Assembly (NCBI RefSeq): GCF_021491915.1
Contig: NZ_CP090836.1
Location: 854,501 to 918,500, forward strand
Length of the DNA: 64,000 bases
Source of the DNA: Paracoccus everestensis
GTDB lineage: Bacteria > Pseudomonadota > Alphaproteobacteria > Rhodobacterales > Rhodobacteraceae
Direction: 5' to 3'
Positions 8,445-17,362 of this stretch are shown piece after piece. How positions within the stretch are numbered: position 1 is the first letter of the stretch; each line of letters opens with the position of its first letter. The notes below the pieces were generated by a model. The model worked only from the letters and a program-made list of their open reading frames with translations. It had not been told where the DNA came from and searched no databases. The position numbers and the translations under genes are program-made.

Positions 8445-10367
8445 ACCCCGTCTCACGCGCCATGCAGCAGGTGCTGGACGTGCTGGACGAGAACCGCATC
8501 GACAAGGAATCCCGCGACCTCGAGAAATTCTACGACAGCGTCCGCAATCGCGCCCACGGGATCAGCGATCCCGCCGCCAAACAGCGCCTGATCGTCGAGC
8601 TCTATGACAAGTTCTTCCGCAACGCCTTCCCCCGCACGACTGAGAAGCTGGGCATCGTCTACACCCCGGTCGAGATCGTCGATTTCATCCTGCACTCGGT
8701 CAATGAGATGTTGCAGGACCATTTCGGCCAGACCCTCGGCTCACGCGGCGTCCACATCATGGACCCCTTCACCGGCACGGGCACCTTCATCACCCGGCTG
8801 CTGCAATCTGGCCTGATCGCTCCGGAGGAGCTGGAGCACAAGTACCGCCACGAGATCCACGCCAACGAGATCGTCCTGCTTGCCTACTACATCGCCGCGA
8901 TCAACATCGAAGCGGTCTACCAAGGCGAAGCCAAGAAGAACGATTACGTGCCCTTCGAGGGGATCTGCCTCACCGACACTTTCCAGATTTATGAGGGCAA
9001 CGACGAGCTGGCGCTCTACATGCCCGACAACTCCGAACGCCGGACCCGGCAGAAGGAGCTTAATATTCGAGTGATCGTTGGTAATCCGCCGTATTCTAAG
9101 GGGCAGGAAAGCGCCAACGACAACAATGCCAACGTTCGCTACGAGGGACTGGATGCGCGCATCGGTGAGACCTATGCCGCGAGATCGACGGCGACGCTGA
9201 AGAATTCGCTCTATGACAGCTATGTTCGAGCGATCCGCTGGGCATCCGACCGAATTGGAGATGCGGGGATCGTAGCCTATGTCACCAACGCGGGATGGGT
9301 CGATGGCAACGCGGCGGACGGAATGCGAGCCTGCCTGGCAGAGGAGTTCACTGACCTCTATATCTTACATCTTCGTGGCAACGCCCGCACGAGCGGAGAG
9401 CGCCGCCGAAAGGAGAAGGGAAATGTCTTCGGTGAAGGTAGTCGTGCGCCGGTGGCAATCAGCCTCTTTGTGAAGAACCCGGATGCCCAGGAGCATGGAC
9501 GCATCTTCTTCCACGACATCGGTGACTACCTCGACCAGAAACAGAAGCTCGCGATCATCCGTGACTTCGGCGCGGTAAATGGAGTCAGTAAGGTCAAGCG
9601 GTGGGAGCAAATCACACCCGATGACCAGAATGACTGGCTTGACCAGAGGGACGCCAGTTTCGACGCATTTCTTAAAATCGGCGACAAGAAGGATAAGAGG
9701 GCCCCAAAGGCATTCGAAACTTACTCTGCAGGGCTGAAGACGAACAGGGACTCTTGGTGTTTCAACTTCTCTCGGGAAGCGCTGGCGAAGAACATCACAA
9801 GAACCCTGGAATTCTACAATGCAGAAGTCCAACGCTATTCCAATGAGGCGAAAGCTGGCGAAGGTGCCAAGTCCTTTGTCAAGTCCGACGCAACAAACAT
9901 AAGTTGGGACCAAGCACAGTTTGACGGCGTTGAGAAAGGCAGGGAGATCAAATTCATCTCCGAAGCGGTTGTCCCAAGCCTGTATCGTCCCTTCACAAAG
10001 CAATGGGCTTACTTCACCAGGACATTCAATAATCGCGTGTATCAACTTCCTCAGATATACCCAGAACGAGCGTGTCAGAACCGGGCCATCTCTGTATCCG
10101 GGCCCGGTAGCGTTTCTGGATTTACGGCTCTAATGACCGACAGCGTCGCCGAACTGTGCGTTGCAGCCATGAAGGGCGGCTCTCAGTATTTTCCCCTTTA
10201 CCTCTACGACCAGCAGGACGAGAACCCCGGCGGACTCTTCGAAGGCCAGTCCTCCGGCATCCAGCGACGTGACGCGATCACCGACGCCGGGCTGGCCCAT
10301 TTCCAAGCGGGCTATCCTGGCGAGGAGATCAAAAAGGAGGAAATCTTCTACTACGTTTACGGCCTGC
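8445..10367 (+). pseudogene. Type ISP restriction-modification enzyme, methyltransferase fragment
   Basis: Open from the end of IS21 A to the start of IS21 B. The remaining ~640 residues match the central and C-terminal parts of large single-chain type ISP enzymes. These include a coupler (NPVSRAMQQVLDVLDENRIDKE), an SAM-binding motif (DPFTGTGTF), the adenine methyltransferase motif NPPYSKGQ, and part of the target-recognition region (EEIFYYVYGLL). The N-terminal Mrr-like nuclease and helicase are absent, and the target-recognition end is cut off. It cannot restrict and is unlikely to methylate specifically. Confidence 0.85.
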
Positions 10368-10487
10368 TGAGAACGGCAGTGAGAAATTAGTCCACGGAAG
10401 CGGCGGCATGGAGCTGCTGCGGGCGGCGTAAAAGTCGTCCACCCTTTCCCTTTCTGCGACAGCAGGGAGGGTGCGAGGATTTTCAGC

Positions 10488-11984
10488 GTGGAACTATATC
10501 TCAGGGTTCGCCAGGCCTGCGCGGCGGGCATGAGCCAGCGTCAGGCGGCGAAGGCCTTCAACATCTCCCGTGATACGGTTGCGAAGATGATGACGTTCTC
10601 GGTGCCGCCGGGCTACCGGCGGACGGCCGAGGTCAGGCGGCCGAAGCTTGATCCTTTCGTCCCGATCATCGAGGGCTGGCTTGAGGCGGATCGCTCCATG
10701 CCACGCAAGCAGCGGCACACCGCGAAGCGGGTGTTCGACCGGCTGCGTGACGAATGCGAGTTCACCGGCGGCTACACGATCATCAAGGATTACATCCGGG
10801 AGCGGGAACGGCGGGGCCAGGAAGTGTTCGTGCCGCTGGCGCATCCTCCGGGCCATGCGCAGGCCGACTTCGGCGAGGCGATGGTCAGGATTGGCGGTGT
10901 CGAGCAAAAGGCGCATTTCTTCGTGCTGGACCTGCCGCATAGCGACGCCTGTTACGTCCGCGCCTATCCGGCGGCTGTGGCCGAGGCTTGGGTGGATGGC
11001 CATATCCACGCCTTTGCCTTCTTTGGGGCGGTCCCCCAGTCGATTGTCTATGACAATGACAGATGCCTGGTGGCGAAGATCCTGCCCGATGGCACCCGTA
11101 AGCGGGCCGTCCTGTTCAGCGGCTTTCTGTCGCATTACCTGATCCGGGACCGCTACGGCCGTCCTGGCAAAGGGAACGACAAGGGGAATGTCGAAGGGTT
11201 GGTGGGCTATTGCCGCCGCAACTTCATGGTGCCGCTCCCCGAGTTCCCGACGTGGGAGGCGTTCAACCTTTGGCTGGAAGAGCAATGCCGCAAGCGCCAG
11301 CAGGATGTCCTGCGCGGCGAAAGCGAAACAATCGGCGAGCGGTTGCAACGCGATCTGGCAGAGATGCGATCCTTGCCTGCGTCACCCTTTGACGCCTGCG
11401 ACCAAGACACCGGCCGCGTCTCGTCCCAGTGTCTGGTGCGCTACAAGACCAACGACTACTCGGTGCCGGTTGCTTATGGTCATCAGGATGTCTGGATCCG
11501 GGCTTATGTCCACGACGTGGTGATCGGCTGTCGGGGCGAGGTCATTGCCCACCATCCCCGGTGCTGGGACCGCGAAGAATTCATCTTCGATCCGATCCAC
11601 TACCTGCCGCTGCTGGAGCAAAAGATCAACGCACTCGACCAGGCCGCGCCGTTGCACGGCTGGGAGCTTCCCGAGGAATTCGCCACGTTGCGCCGTCTGA
11701 TGGAAGCCCGCATGAACCGGCATGGCCGACGCGAATACGTCCAGGTCCTGCGGTTGCTGGAAACTTTCGACCTGGCTGATCTGCATGCCGCGGTGAAGCA
11801 GGCGCTTCAGATGGGCGCGATTGGCTTTGACGCCGTAAAGCACCTGCTGCTTTGTCGTGTAGAACGCCGTCCGGCCCGACTGGACCTGGACTGCTATCCC
11901 TATCTGCCCAAGGCCACGGTCGAGAAGACCAAGGCCGGTTCCTACATGCGGCTGTTGTCAGGCAATGCGGAGGACGCGGCATGA
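10488..11984 (+). CDS. istA: IS21 transposase IstA (element B)
   Basis: The 498-residue protein has an N-terminal helix-turn-helix (MSQRQAAKAFNISRDTVAKMM) and a DDE core with HAQADFGEAMV, SIVYDNDRCLV and KGNVEGLVGYCRR. A C-terminal part contains KTNDYSVPVAYGHQDV. It belongs to a different IS21 subgroup from element A; the two IstA proteins share little outside motifs. The GTG start at 10488 follows GAGGA. It overlaps istB by four bases (ATGA). Confidence 0.93.
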   Translation: MELYLRVRQACAAGMSQRQAAKAFNISRDTVAKMMTFSVPPGYRRTAEVRRPKLDPFVPIIEGWLEADRSMPRKQRHTAKRVFDRLRDECEFTGGYTIIKDYIRERERRGQEVFVPLAHPPGHAQADFGEAMVRIGGVEQKAHFFVLDLPHSDACYVRAYPAAVAEAWVDGHIHAFAFFGAVPQSIVYDNDRCLVAKILPDGTRKRAVLFSGFLSHYLIRDRYGRPGKGNDKGNVEGLVGYCRRNFMVPLPEFPTWEAFNLWLEEQCRKRQQDVLRGESETIGERLQRDLAEMRSLPASPFDACDQDTGRVSSQCLVRYKTNDYSVPVAYGHQDVWIRAYVHDVVIGCRGEVIAHHPRCWDREEFIFDPIHYLPLLEQKINALDQAAPLHGWELPEEFATLRRLMEARMNRHGRREYVQVLRLLETFDLADLHAAVKQALQMGAIGFDAVKHLLLCRVERRPARLDLDCYPYLPKATVEKTKAGSYMRLLSGNAEDAA

Positions 11985-12745
11985 ACGATGTCCCGGAAAT
12001 CCTGCTCGCCCATCACCTCAAGGCGCTGAAGCTGCCGACGTTTCTGCGGGAACATCAGAAGCTGGCCCGGCAATGCGCGGCCGAAGGCATGGACCATGTC
12101 CGATACCTCGCCCGGCTTGTTGAGCTGGAGTTGATCGACCGGGAGCGGAGGATGGTCGAACGCCGCATCAAGGCCGCCAAATTCCCCACTGTCAAAAGCC
12201 TCGACAGCTTCGACTTCAGCGCCATACCGAAGCTCAACAAGATGCAGGTGCTGGAACTGGCGCGGTGTGAATGGATCGACCATCGCGAGAACGTCATTGC
12301 CCTCGGCCCAAGTGGCACGGGCAAGACGCACATTGCCCTTGGCCTCGGACTGGCAGCTTGCCAAAAGGGGCTCTCTGTTGGCTTCACCACCGCCGCGAGC
12401 CTGGTCAGTGAGATGATGGAGGCCCGCGACGAGCGCCGCCTGCTTCGCGTTCAGAAGCAAATGGCCGGTTACAAGCTGCTCATCATCGACGAGCTGGGCT
12501 TCGTGCCGCTGTCCAAGACCGGTGCCGAATTGCTGTTCGAACTGATCTCGCAACGCTACGAGCGCGGCTCGACCCTGATCACCAGCAATCTGCCCTTTGA
12601 TGAATGGACCGAGACCTTCGGCTCCGAGCGCCTCACCGGCGCACTGCTCGACCGGCTGACACACCACGTCAGCATCCTCGAGATGAACGGCGAGAGCTAT
12701 CGCCTCGCCAACAGCACTGCCCGAAAGCGGCAACAAAAGTCCTGA
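11981..12745 (+). CDS. istB: IS21 helper ATPase IstB (element B)
   Basis: The 254-residue AAA+ protein starts MNDVPEILLAHHLKALKLP. Walker A is GPSGTGKTH, Walker B is LLIIDELGFVPLS, and the IstB-typical STLITSNLPFDEW and ALLDRLTHH follow. It assembles on target DNA and activates IstA. Full length and in the normal istA-istB arrangement, so this copy could be active. Confidence 0.93.
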   Translation: MNDVPEILLAHHLKALKLPTFLREHQKLARQCAAEGMDHVRYLARLVELELIDRERRMVERRIKAAKFPTVKSLDSFDFSAIPKLNKMQVLELARCEWIDHRENVIALGPSGTGKTHIALGLGLAACQKGLSVGFTTAASLVSEMMEARDERRLLRVQKQMAGYKLLIIDELGFVPLSKTGAELLFELISQRYERGSTLITSNLPFDEWTETFGSERLTGALLDRLTHHVSILEMNGESYRLANSTARKRQQKS

Positions 12746-12891
12746 GATCAGATCGCTCGTTTTGGCCCAAAGAGGCCAATGCGCCATGGCACGCGCTAGC
12801 TATTGGTAAGCGCGCGCGCCATGGCGCCGGCCACCGCCACCTGACCTGGTCTTACGCCGCCGCGTGGCCGGATTTTACGCCGCCGTTGACA

Positions 12892-13217
12892 GATTATCCC
12901 GAATTTCGATCATACAGTGCGGAGATCACCATACACCCGGCCGTCTGGGGTGCTGACCATCCGAGCCGCATTGCAGTATCCAATGGATCGCGTGATGCGT
13001 TTTCGCAGCGTTGTAATGAAATGTTCTCGCTCGTTGATTCACCACCAGAAGACAGTGTTTGTTGGCTTCAGGAAGTAGCAAATCGTGCCCAAGCGGCGTT
13101 TTGCAACGCCCCCCTACGAGACATCCCACCAATGTGCCCCGGAACGCCCTGAAAGCAGCGCCACCTCCACGCAGCACCCGGCGAGATACCAAGTATCAAT
13201 ATCAATGGAAGCGAACA
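12892..13217. other. Region between IS21 B and a secreted-protein fragment; no clear gene
   Basis: Short open frames exist on both strands, but none has a recognisable start context or family features. Base composition is lower in GC than the core genome. It is probably island-derived sequence left after rearrangement. Confidence 0.4.
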
Positions 13218-13337
13218 ATGAGAGCGATTTTATTAACATGGTTGGTAACGATAAGCGCATCTCTGCCCACGGGGGTTGCGGCACAGGAAACCGTAACGTT
13301 GAACGAAGAAGACATATGTACCGCGGCCCGGTTTTGA
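13218..13337 (+). pseudogene. 5' fragment of a small secreted protein, cut by an IS3 element
   Basis: MRAILLTWLVTISASLPTG begins a plausible signal peptide with cleavage after VAA, followed by QETVTLNEEDICTAARF. The frame stops three bases into the IS3 element (which begins at 13335). GGAAGCG precedes the ATG. The segment encoding NEEDI recurs in a 15-bp direct repeat on the other side of the IS, so the right-hand fragment at 14728-15059 may be the rest of this gene or of a paralogue. Confidence 0.4.
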
Positions 13338-13355
13338 GACAGCGCTTTGCGCCGG

Positions 13356-14282
13356 TCATGCCGCCAGTTTGAACCTTGTGGCGGCTTTGGTTTCAAGAGC
13401 CTTCTGCTCGGCACGGATCTGATCGGGCGTCTTGTGCCCGTGCCGTTCCCGTAGCCAGCTGGCGTTGTAGAGTGCGGCGAAGCTGGCCAGCGCCTGCCGC
13501 AGTTGCTCCACCGTGACGAAGTGCCGGACCCAGAGGAGTTGCTCTTTCAGCGTCCGGATCGCCCGCTCGGCCACGCCGTTGCCCTCGGGCTGGCGGACGA
13601 AGGCGGGCGAGCTGGCCACGCCGAGGAAGCGGATCTCGCGCTGGAAGTCTCCCGACATGTAGTTGGAACCATGGTCGTGCCGCAGGGTGAGACCCGTCGC
13701 CACTCCGGCCCTGTCAAGCGCACCGAAATGCTTCGCGATCCCCTGCTTGACCGGCTCCAGCGCTTCCCAACGGCTGGCGCCGGAGGCGGCGTGGATGCCG
13801 ACGAACTCACCCGAGCAGTGATCCACGGCGACGAAGACATAGGCTCGACCCTCGGCGGTCGTGAAGGTCTCCGTCATATCCGTGCCCCAGACCTGATCCA
13901 CGCGCTCGGTCACGATTGTTCCGTCATGCGGATGCGCCGCCCGAGGTGCCGGCCGGTGAGGCGCAAGCAGGCCGTGCTCCTTCATGATCCGCCGCACCCG
14001 ACGTGCAGCAGTCCGCAAGCCCCGCAAGCGCAGCCGCGCCCAGATCTTGCGATAACCCTCGCCCGTGAAGGGGGAAGCCTCGATGATCCCCCGGATCGCC
14101 GCCAGAAGGTCGGCGTCGCTGGCGGCGCCTTGTGGGCCCCGGCGACGGCGGGGAGGGTGCGGCTCGTTCGCCGCCATCGCAAAGCGCCGCCGATACAGGC
14201 TCGCTCGTGACAGGCCCCAGAGCCGGCAGACGGTGGCCAGCGGGTAGCGGCGGCCAACGGAGGGCGAGAGGATGCCGGTCAT
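13356..14282 (-). CDS. IS3-family transposase OrfB (integrase core)
   Basis: The 308-residue protein has an N-terminal HTH_21-like region (TGEGYRKIWARLRLRGLRTAARRVRRIM) and an rve core with catalytic Asp in VWGTDMTETF, Asp in LRHDHGSNYMS and Glu in NGVAERAIRTLKE. It begins four bases inside orfA (ATGA overlap) instead of relying on an evident slippery A-run. The frame is intact. Confidence 0.9.
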   Translation of the reverse strand: MTGILSPSVGRRYPLATVCRLWGLSRASLYRRRFAMAANEPHPPRRRRGPQGAASDADLLAAIRGIIEASPFTGEGYRKIWARLRLRGLRTAARRVRRIMKEHGLLAPHRPAPRAAHPHDGTIVTERVDQVWGTDMTETFTTAEGRAYVFVAVDHCSGEFVGIHAASGASRWEALEPVKQGIAKHFGALDRAGVATGLTLRHDHGSNYMSGDFQREIRFLGVASSPAFVRQPEGNGVAERAIRTLKEQLLWVRHFVTVEQLRQALASFAALYNASWLRERHGHKTPDQIRAEQKALETKAATRFKLAA

Positions 14283-14680
14283 CTCCTCGACCTCCGCCCG
14301 GCCAAAGGGCGGCCCGCCTCCAGCTTTTCGATCTTCGCATAAAGAAGTTCGTTCGCCATGGTGATGTCGCCCACCTTCGTCTTCAGCCGCGCGATCTCGT
14401 CATCGCGCGCGTCGCGCTCGCGCTCCTTCAGCGCGGTCTCGGCCGCAAAAAAGACGCGGTCGCGCCATTCCGACAACCGATGCGCCGGCACGTTCAACTC
14501 CCGCGACAATGTCTCGAGGCTCTCGCCCCGCATCAGCCGCTGCACCGCGACCAGCTTCCTCTTTGCGGAGAAGCGCTTGCCTCGACCGGCCTCGGCCCCG
14601 CCGCCGTCAGCGTGTGGAGCGCACGTCGTCGGGGCCGAGGCCTCCGTCGCGCCAGGCTTCAACTCGTTCTTGTCGTCCAT
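14279..14680 (-). CDS. IS3-family transposase OrfA
   Basis: A 133-residue DNA-binding protein. The helix-turn-helix lies in FSAKRKLVAVQRLMRGESLETLSRELNVPAHRLSEW, and a leucine-zipper-like helix follows (IARLKTKVGDITMANELLYAKIEKLEAG). It supplies end recognition for the OrfAB transposase. Confidence 0.88.
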   Translation of the reverse strand: MDDKNELKPGATEASAPTTCAPHADGGGAEAGRGKRFSAKRKLVAVQRLMRGESLETLSRELNVPAHRLSEWRDRVFFAAETALKERERDARDDEIARLKTKVGDITMANELLYAKIEKLEAGRPLAGRRSRR

Positions 14681-14727
14681 GTTCTACCCCCCGTTCCTAC
14701 GGAAAAGTAGCGCTCGACGCTGTCTCA

Positions 14728-15059
14728 AGAAACCGTGCCCCAGCCCAAACGAAGAAGACATAGCCCTTCTCCGTACGATCGCGAACCAAGAGAAAGCTGC
14801 TAACGTGACGGGCCACATTCTCGCCTGGTCCCCACTCGTCCAGCTGGCCACAGCCGGAAACCTGCCGGAGTTCTCGTTCACTTTCGTAAGTACTGATTTC
14901 GCGGCTCACGCACAGTCCATCGGGAATATCGAAAAGATCAAGGCATGCTCAATATTGCAGCAGATCTCCCTCCATCTTATTGGCCGGGAGCCCGGACCTA
15001 CAAATGATTTCTTTACCGCCCTGGAGGAGAAGTATGAACCGCACTGTCAGTCCAACTAA
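14728..15059 (+). pseudogene. 3' fragment of an unrecognised protein next to IS3 A
   Basis: The frame is open from inside the IS to a stop at 15059 and reads NEEDIALLRTIANQEKAANVTG near its left end and FFTALEEKYEPHCQSN at its right end. Two cysteines and no membrane segment are visible. The NEEDI stretch also occurs in the secreted fragment at 13218-13337. I do not recognise the family; no start is available on this side. Confidence 0.35.
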
Positions 15060-15697
15060 CACGTGAGAAGCAAGCCGAGTTGTCAGAAGTCGCGAAAATC
15101 GGCTGTGCCGGGGAGCGGTGATCCGATCGTCCTCCCATAGAGCCCGGCCTTTACTCGGCCGCGGTAGCGCGATGACCTCTCTCCCTTCCCCAAGACCAGC
15201 TGGGCATCCGCCTGCAGCAGGGCTTCAATGTCGGCGTCAAATGGAACAGGATGTCCGGAAACATCAAGGTAACCGGCCGCAGCCGTTTTGCATCCTGCTG
15301 CGACTGTTCGAAATCACTCACGGCCTGCTTTGTAGAACGCGCCTTCTTCCTGGCGGATGACTTGATCTGCTCCTTGTGAGGTTTGGCGCTTGCTTCTGCG
15401 ATGGACATGCTGACCTTGGCTGCGTCCGTCGCCTTACCAGAAGCCACCGGTTGCGGCTCACGTCCAGGCCGCGCGAGTTCGAACAGGGTGTCAGCGCTTG
15501 GAGCGGCAAGCGGCTGCCGCAAGCAGAATTGAATCGGCGTTGGACCGAGTTGGATGCGCTGGCTGTGTTCGCGGCCAGAACTGCTGGCCGATCCGCTGAA
15601 CAACAACTGTTCGGCCGCTGTCTGCGGCTTGACAGACGACCTGGCGGCGTCGGCTATGCGGAGGTCGACGGGCGCCGATATGCAGCGATGGTCGGTT

Positions 15698-15724
15698 TCC
15701 TACATAAACTATGCTTTATGTCGG
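15698..15724. repeat. 27-bp interrupted palindrome in the island right end
   Basis: ACATAAA (15702-15708) and TTTATGT (15715-15721) are perfectly inverted around a 6-bp spacer. The symmetry extends outward as TCC/GGA with one mismatch, giving 10 of 11 paired positions. It may be an operator or a terminator hairpin. Confidence 0.45.
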
Positions 15725-15827
15725 AAAGCTTAGATTCCGGTTTGGCAGCAAATGCACCGAAGTGGATCAGCCCCGGCCATGGCGGGGATCTTTCTCGTGC
15801 TGATTCCCGTTAGTTCAGTTCAGAACC

Positions 15828-15892
15828 CGTGGGACACCGCAATTCTAACGCTTTGTTCTTGTTGGGCCCTATTCATCCCTTTCGTGGGACAC
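15828..15892. repeat. Two direct GTGGGACAC copies near attR (candidate integrase arm sites)
   Basis: GTGGGACACC (15828-15837) and GTGGGACACT (15883-15892) lie 55 bp apart, the second 38 bp inside the right att repeat. They match the inverted pair at 3577-3608 near attL. Confidence 0.5.
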
Positions 15893-15930
15893 TCAGCCAT
15901 TGACTTCATTGGGTTTTTCTTGAGTCTGGC

Positions 15931-15951
15931 ACTCCCCTACGGGCTGCCACT
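15931..15951 (+). repeat. attR: right attachment repeat
   Basis: Identical over 21 bp to 3515-3535, the last part of tRNA-Glu plus two bases. No tRNA 5' part precedes it, so it is the displaced copy of the att site. The flank to the right starts TTCAGC against CACTA on the left. Confidence 0.85.
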
Positions 15952-15960
15952 TCAGCTTAC

Positions 15961-16044
15961 ATGATCGATGATTGGCCCAGTCTTGCAACCGGCAAGAATC
16001 TCAGAGAAGACGCCACAGTAGTTGAGCGGCGGATATCACGCTAG
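15961..16044 (+). pseudogene. Short remnant resembling a DUF559 endonuclease-fold N-terminus
   Basis: The 27 codons read MIDDWPSLATGKNLREDATV followed by VERRISR and a stop. The K-N-L-R-E-D-A-T-x-x-E-R-R pattern is like the start of DUF559 (very-short-patch-repair-like) proteins, but the catalytic part is absent. The match is short, so this is only a suggestion. Confidence 0.3.
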
Positions 16045-16236
16045 GAACGGTAATCATGATGAGTCCGGTCCAATGCGACACTCCTGCGGCAAGCCGGCAC
16101 CATGGACGACTGATGTCGAGGGCGTGCCACATGTAGTCCATAAGAAGGTGGGTTTGATGTTGGTTGGGTAATCCTCCCCATGGTTAAAGGGATGCTGAAG
16201 TAGAATTTTCTCGGCAAGTTGGACGAGGAGATTCAG

Positions 16237-16500
16237 ATGAAGAAAACCCGTTTCACCGAGGCCCAGATCATGGGCGTGCTGCGTCAGGCCGAGGGTGGTT
16301 TGCCTGTGCCTGAACTGTGTCGCGAGCATGGGATCAGCAGCGCGACGTTTTACAAATGGCGTGCCAGGTATGGCGGCATGGATGCATCCATGATGGGCCA
16401 GATGAAGTTACTGGAGGACGAAAACCGGCGGCTGAAGCGCATGTTTGCCGATCTGAGCATGCAAGCCGATCTGCTCCGGGAGGCGCTTGGAAAAAAGTGA
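16237..16500 (+). CDS. IS3-family transposase OrfA (element B)
   Basis: The 87-residue product starts MKKTRFTEAQIMGVLRQAE, followed by a helix-turn-helix (VPELCREHGISSATFYKW) and a zipper helix (MKLLEDENRRLKRMFADL). An in-frame GTG-type start upstream at 16219 is possible, but 16237 gives the family start. AAAAAAG (16491-16497) before the stop is the usual -1 slippage site leading into orfB. Confidence 0.88.
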   Translation: MKKTRFTEAQIMGVLRQAEGGLPVPELCREHGISSATFYKWRARYGGMDASMMGQMKLLEDENRRLKRMFADLSMQADLLREALGKK

Positions 16501-17362
16501 CGCGGCCAGCTCAGCGTCGCGAGCTGGCCGCAAAGGCTGTGGCGACGAAGGGGATCAGCATTGCGCTGGCTTGCCGGGCATTCGGCGTCAGCGAGACCTG
16601 TTTCCGCTACAGCCCGAAGCGCGACAACGAGAACGAGCAGATCGCCGACCTGCTCATTGGGCTAACCAAGACCAGGAAGACTTGGGGCTTTGGCTTGTGT
16701 TTCCTGTATCTGCGCAACGTCCAGGGCCATGGTTGGAACCACAAACGCGTCTACCGGATCTATCGTGAGCTGGAACTGAACCTGAGGAGTGAGCCATGGA
16801 ACGCCACTGGTCCGAGTGACCATGGCGAACGCCTCGCAAGCGGCTGAAGCGGGAGAAGTCCGAGGAACTGGCTGTGCCGGAAGCTCCCAACGCGGTCTGG
16901 TCCATGGACTTCATGGCAGATCGCCTTGGGGACGGGCGAGCCTTCCGTCTTCTGAACGTCCTGGACGACTTCAACCGCGAGGGCCTGGGCATCGAGGTGG
17001 ACTTCTCGCTGCCGGCCGAGCGCGTCGTCCGGACCCTGAACCAAATCATCGAATGGCGGGGAGCACCAAAGGCGATCAGGGTTGATAACGGCCCGGAATA
17101 TATCAGTGGCCGTCTGATGGAATGGGCCGAGGACAAGGGCATTACCCTGACCTATATCCAGCCCGGAAAGCCGCAGCAGAACGCTTACGTCGAGCGCTAC
17201 AACCGGACAGTCCGGCACGAATGGCTGGACCTATACATCTTTGAAACCATCGAGGAGGTGCAGAACATCGCCACCGAGTGGCTCTGGACCTACAACAACG
17301 AACGCCCCAACATGGGCATCGGCGGGATCACCCCTGCCATGAAGCTGAGAATGGCCGCGTGA
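16497..17362 (+). pseudogene. IS3-family transposase OrfB, frameshifted by a short duplication
   Basis: The first half reads in the -1 frame (RELAAKAVATKGISIALACR and KTRKTWGFGLCFLYLR) to YRIYRELELNLR, then runs into a stop at 16847. The second half, in another frame, has the rve core: [23 protein letters not shown] and [14 protein letters not shown]. An insertion of roughly 40 bp at ~16787-16829, made of two imperfect copies of GAGTGACCATGG-like sequence, causes the shift. The enzyme should be inactive. Confidence 0.82.

Larger units (their letters stand above)
10368..12891 (+). mobile_element. IS21-family element B
   Basis: A 2524-bp element with imperfect ends: TGAGAACGGC at 10368 and, on the other strand from 12891, TGTCAACGGC, sharing AACGGC, AAAT and CCACG blocks over about 30 bp. 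Further GGCGGCGTAA repeats sit inside both ends, typical of IS21. It truncates the type ISP gene after YVYGLL. No matching target duplication is seen, and the right flank does not continue the ISP gene, so a deletion or rearrangement followed insertion. Confidence 0.8.
13335..14727 (-). mobile_element. IS3-family element A
   Basis: A 1393-bp element ending in the inverted repeat TGAGACAGCG (13335-13344) and CGCTGTCTCA (14718-14727). It contains orfA and orfB on the minus strand. A 15-bp direct repeat (13302-13316 and 14748-14762) lies outside both ends at unequal distances, so it is not a simple target duplication. Confidence 0.8.
15060..15930. other. Right end of the island; no confidently assigned gene
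   Basis: A minus-strand frame (15151-15606) and a plus-strand frame (15376-15813) overlap each other, and neither has a convincing start or family motif. The minus frame contains a Lys/Ser/Ala-rich stretch that could be a remnant. Recognisable items are an inverted repeat (15698-15724) and two GTGGGACAC copies before attR. Confidence 0.4.
3515..15951. mobile_element. Degenerate integrative element (genomic island) at tRNA-Glu
   Basis: A 21-bp direct repeat of the tRNA-Glu 3' end (3515-3535 and 15931-15951) bounds 12.4 kb. An integrase remnant lies directly inside the left repeat, pointing toward it. The cargo is a type ISP restriction-modification fragment plus unknown fragments. At least four insertion sequences sit inside: IS21 (4249-8444) carrying IS110 (4766-6462), a second IS21 (10368-12891) and an IS3 (13335-14727). 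The integrase lacks its N-terminal part, so self-mobility is probably lost. Confidence 0.85.

Noticed and set aside
12604..13152. 182-codon plus-strand frame running from istB into the right flank of IS21 B
   Set aside because: The first part is an off-frame reading of istB and the IS end; the remainder has no recognisable features.
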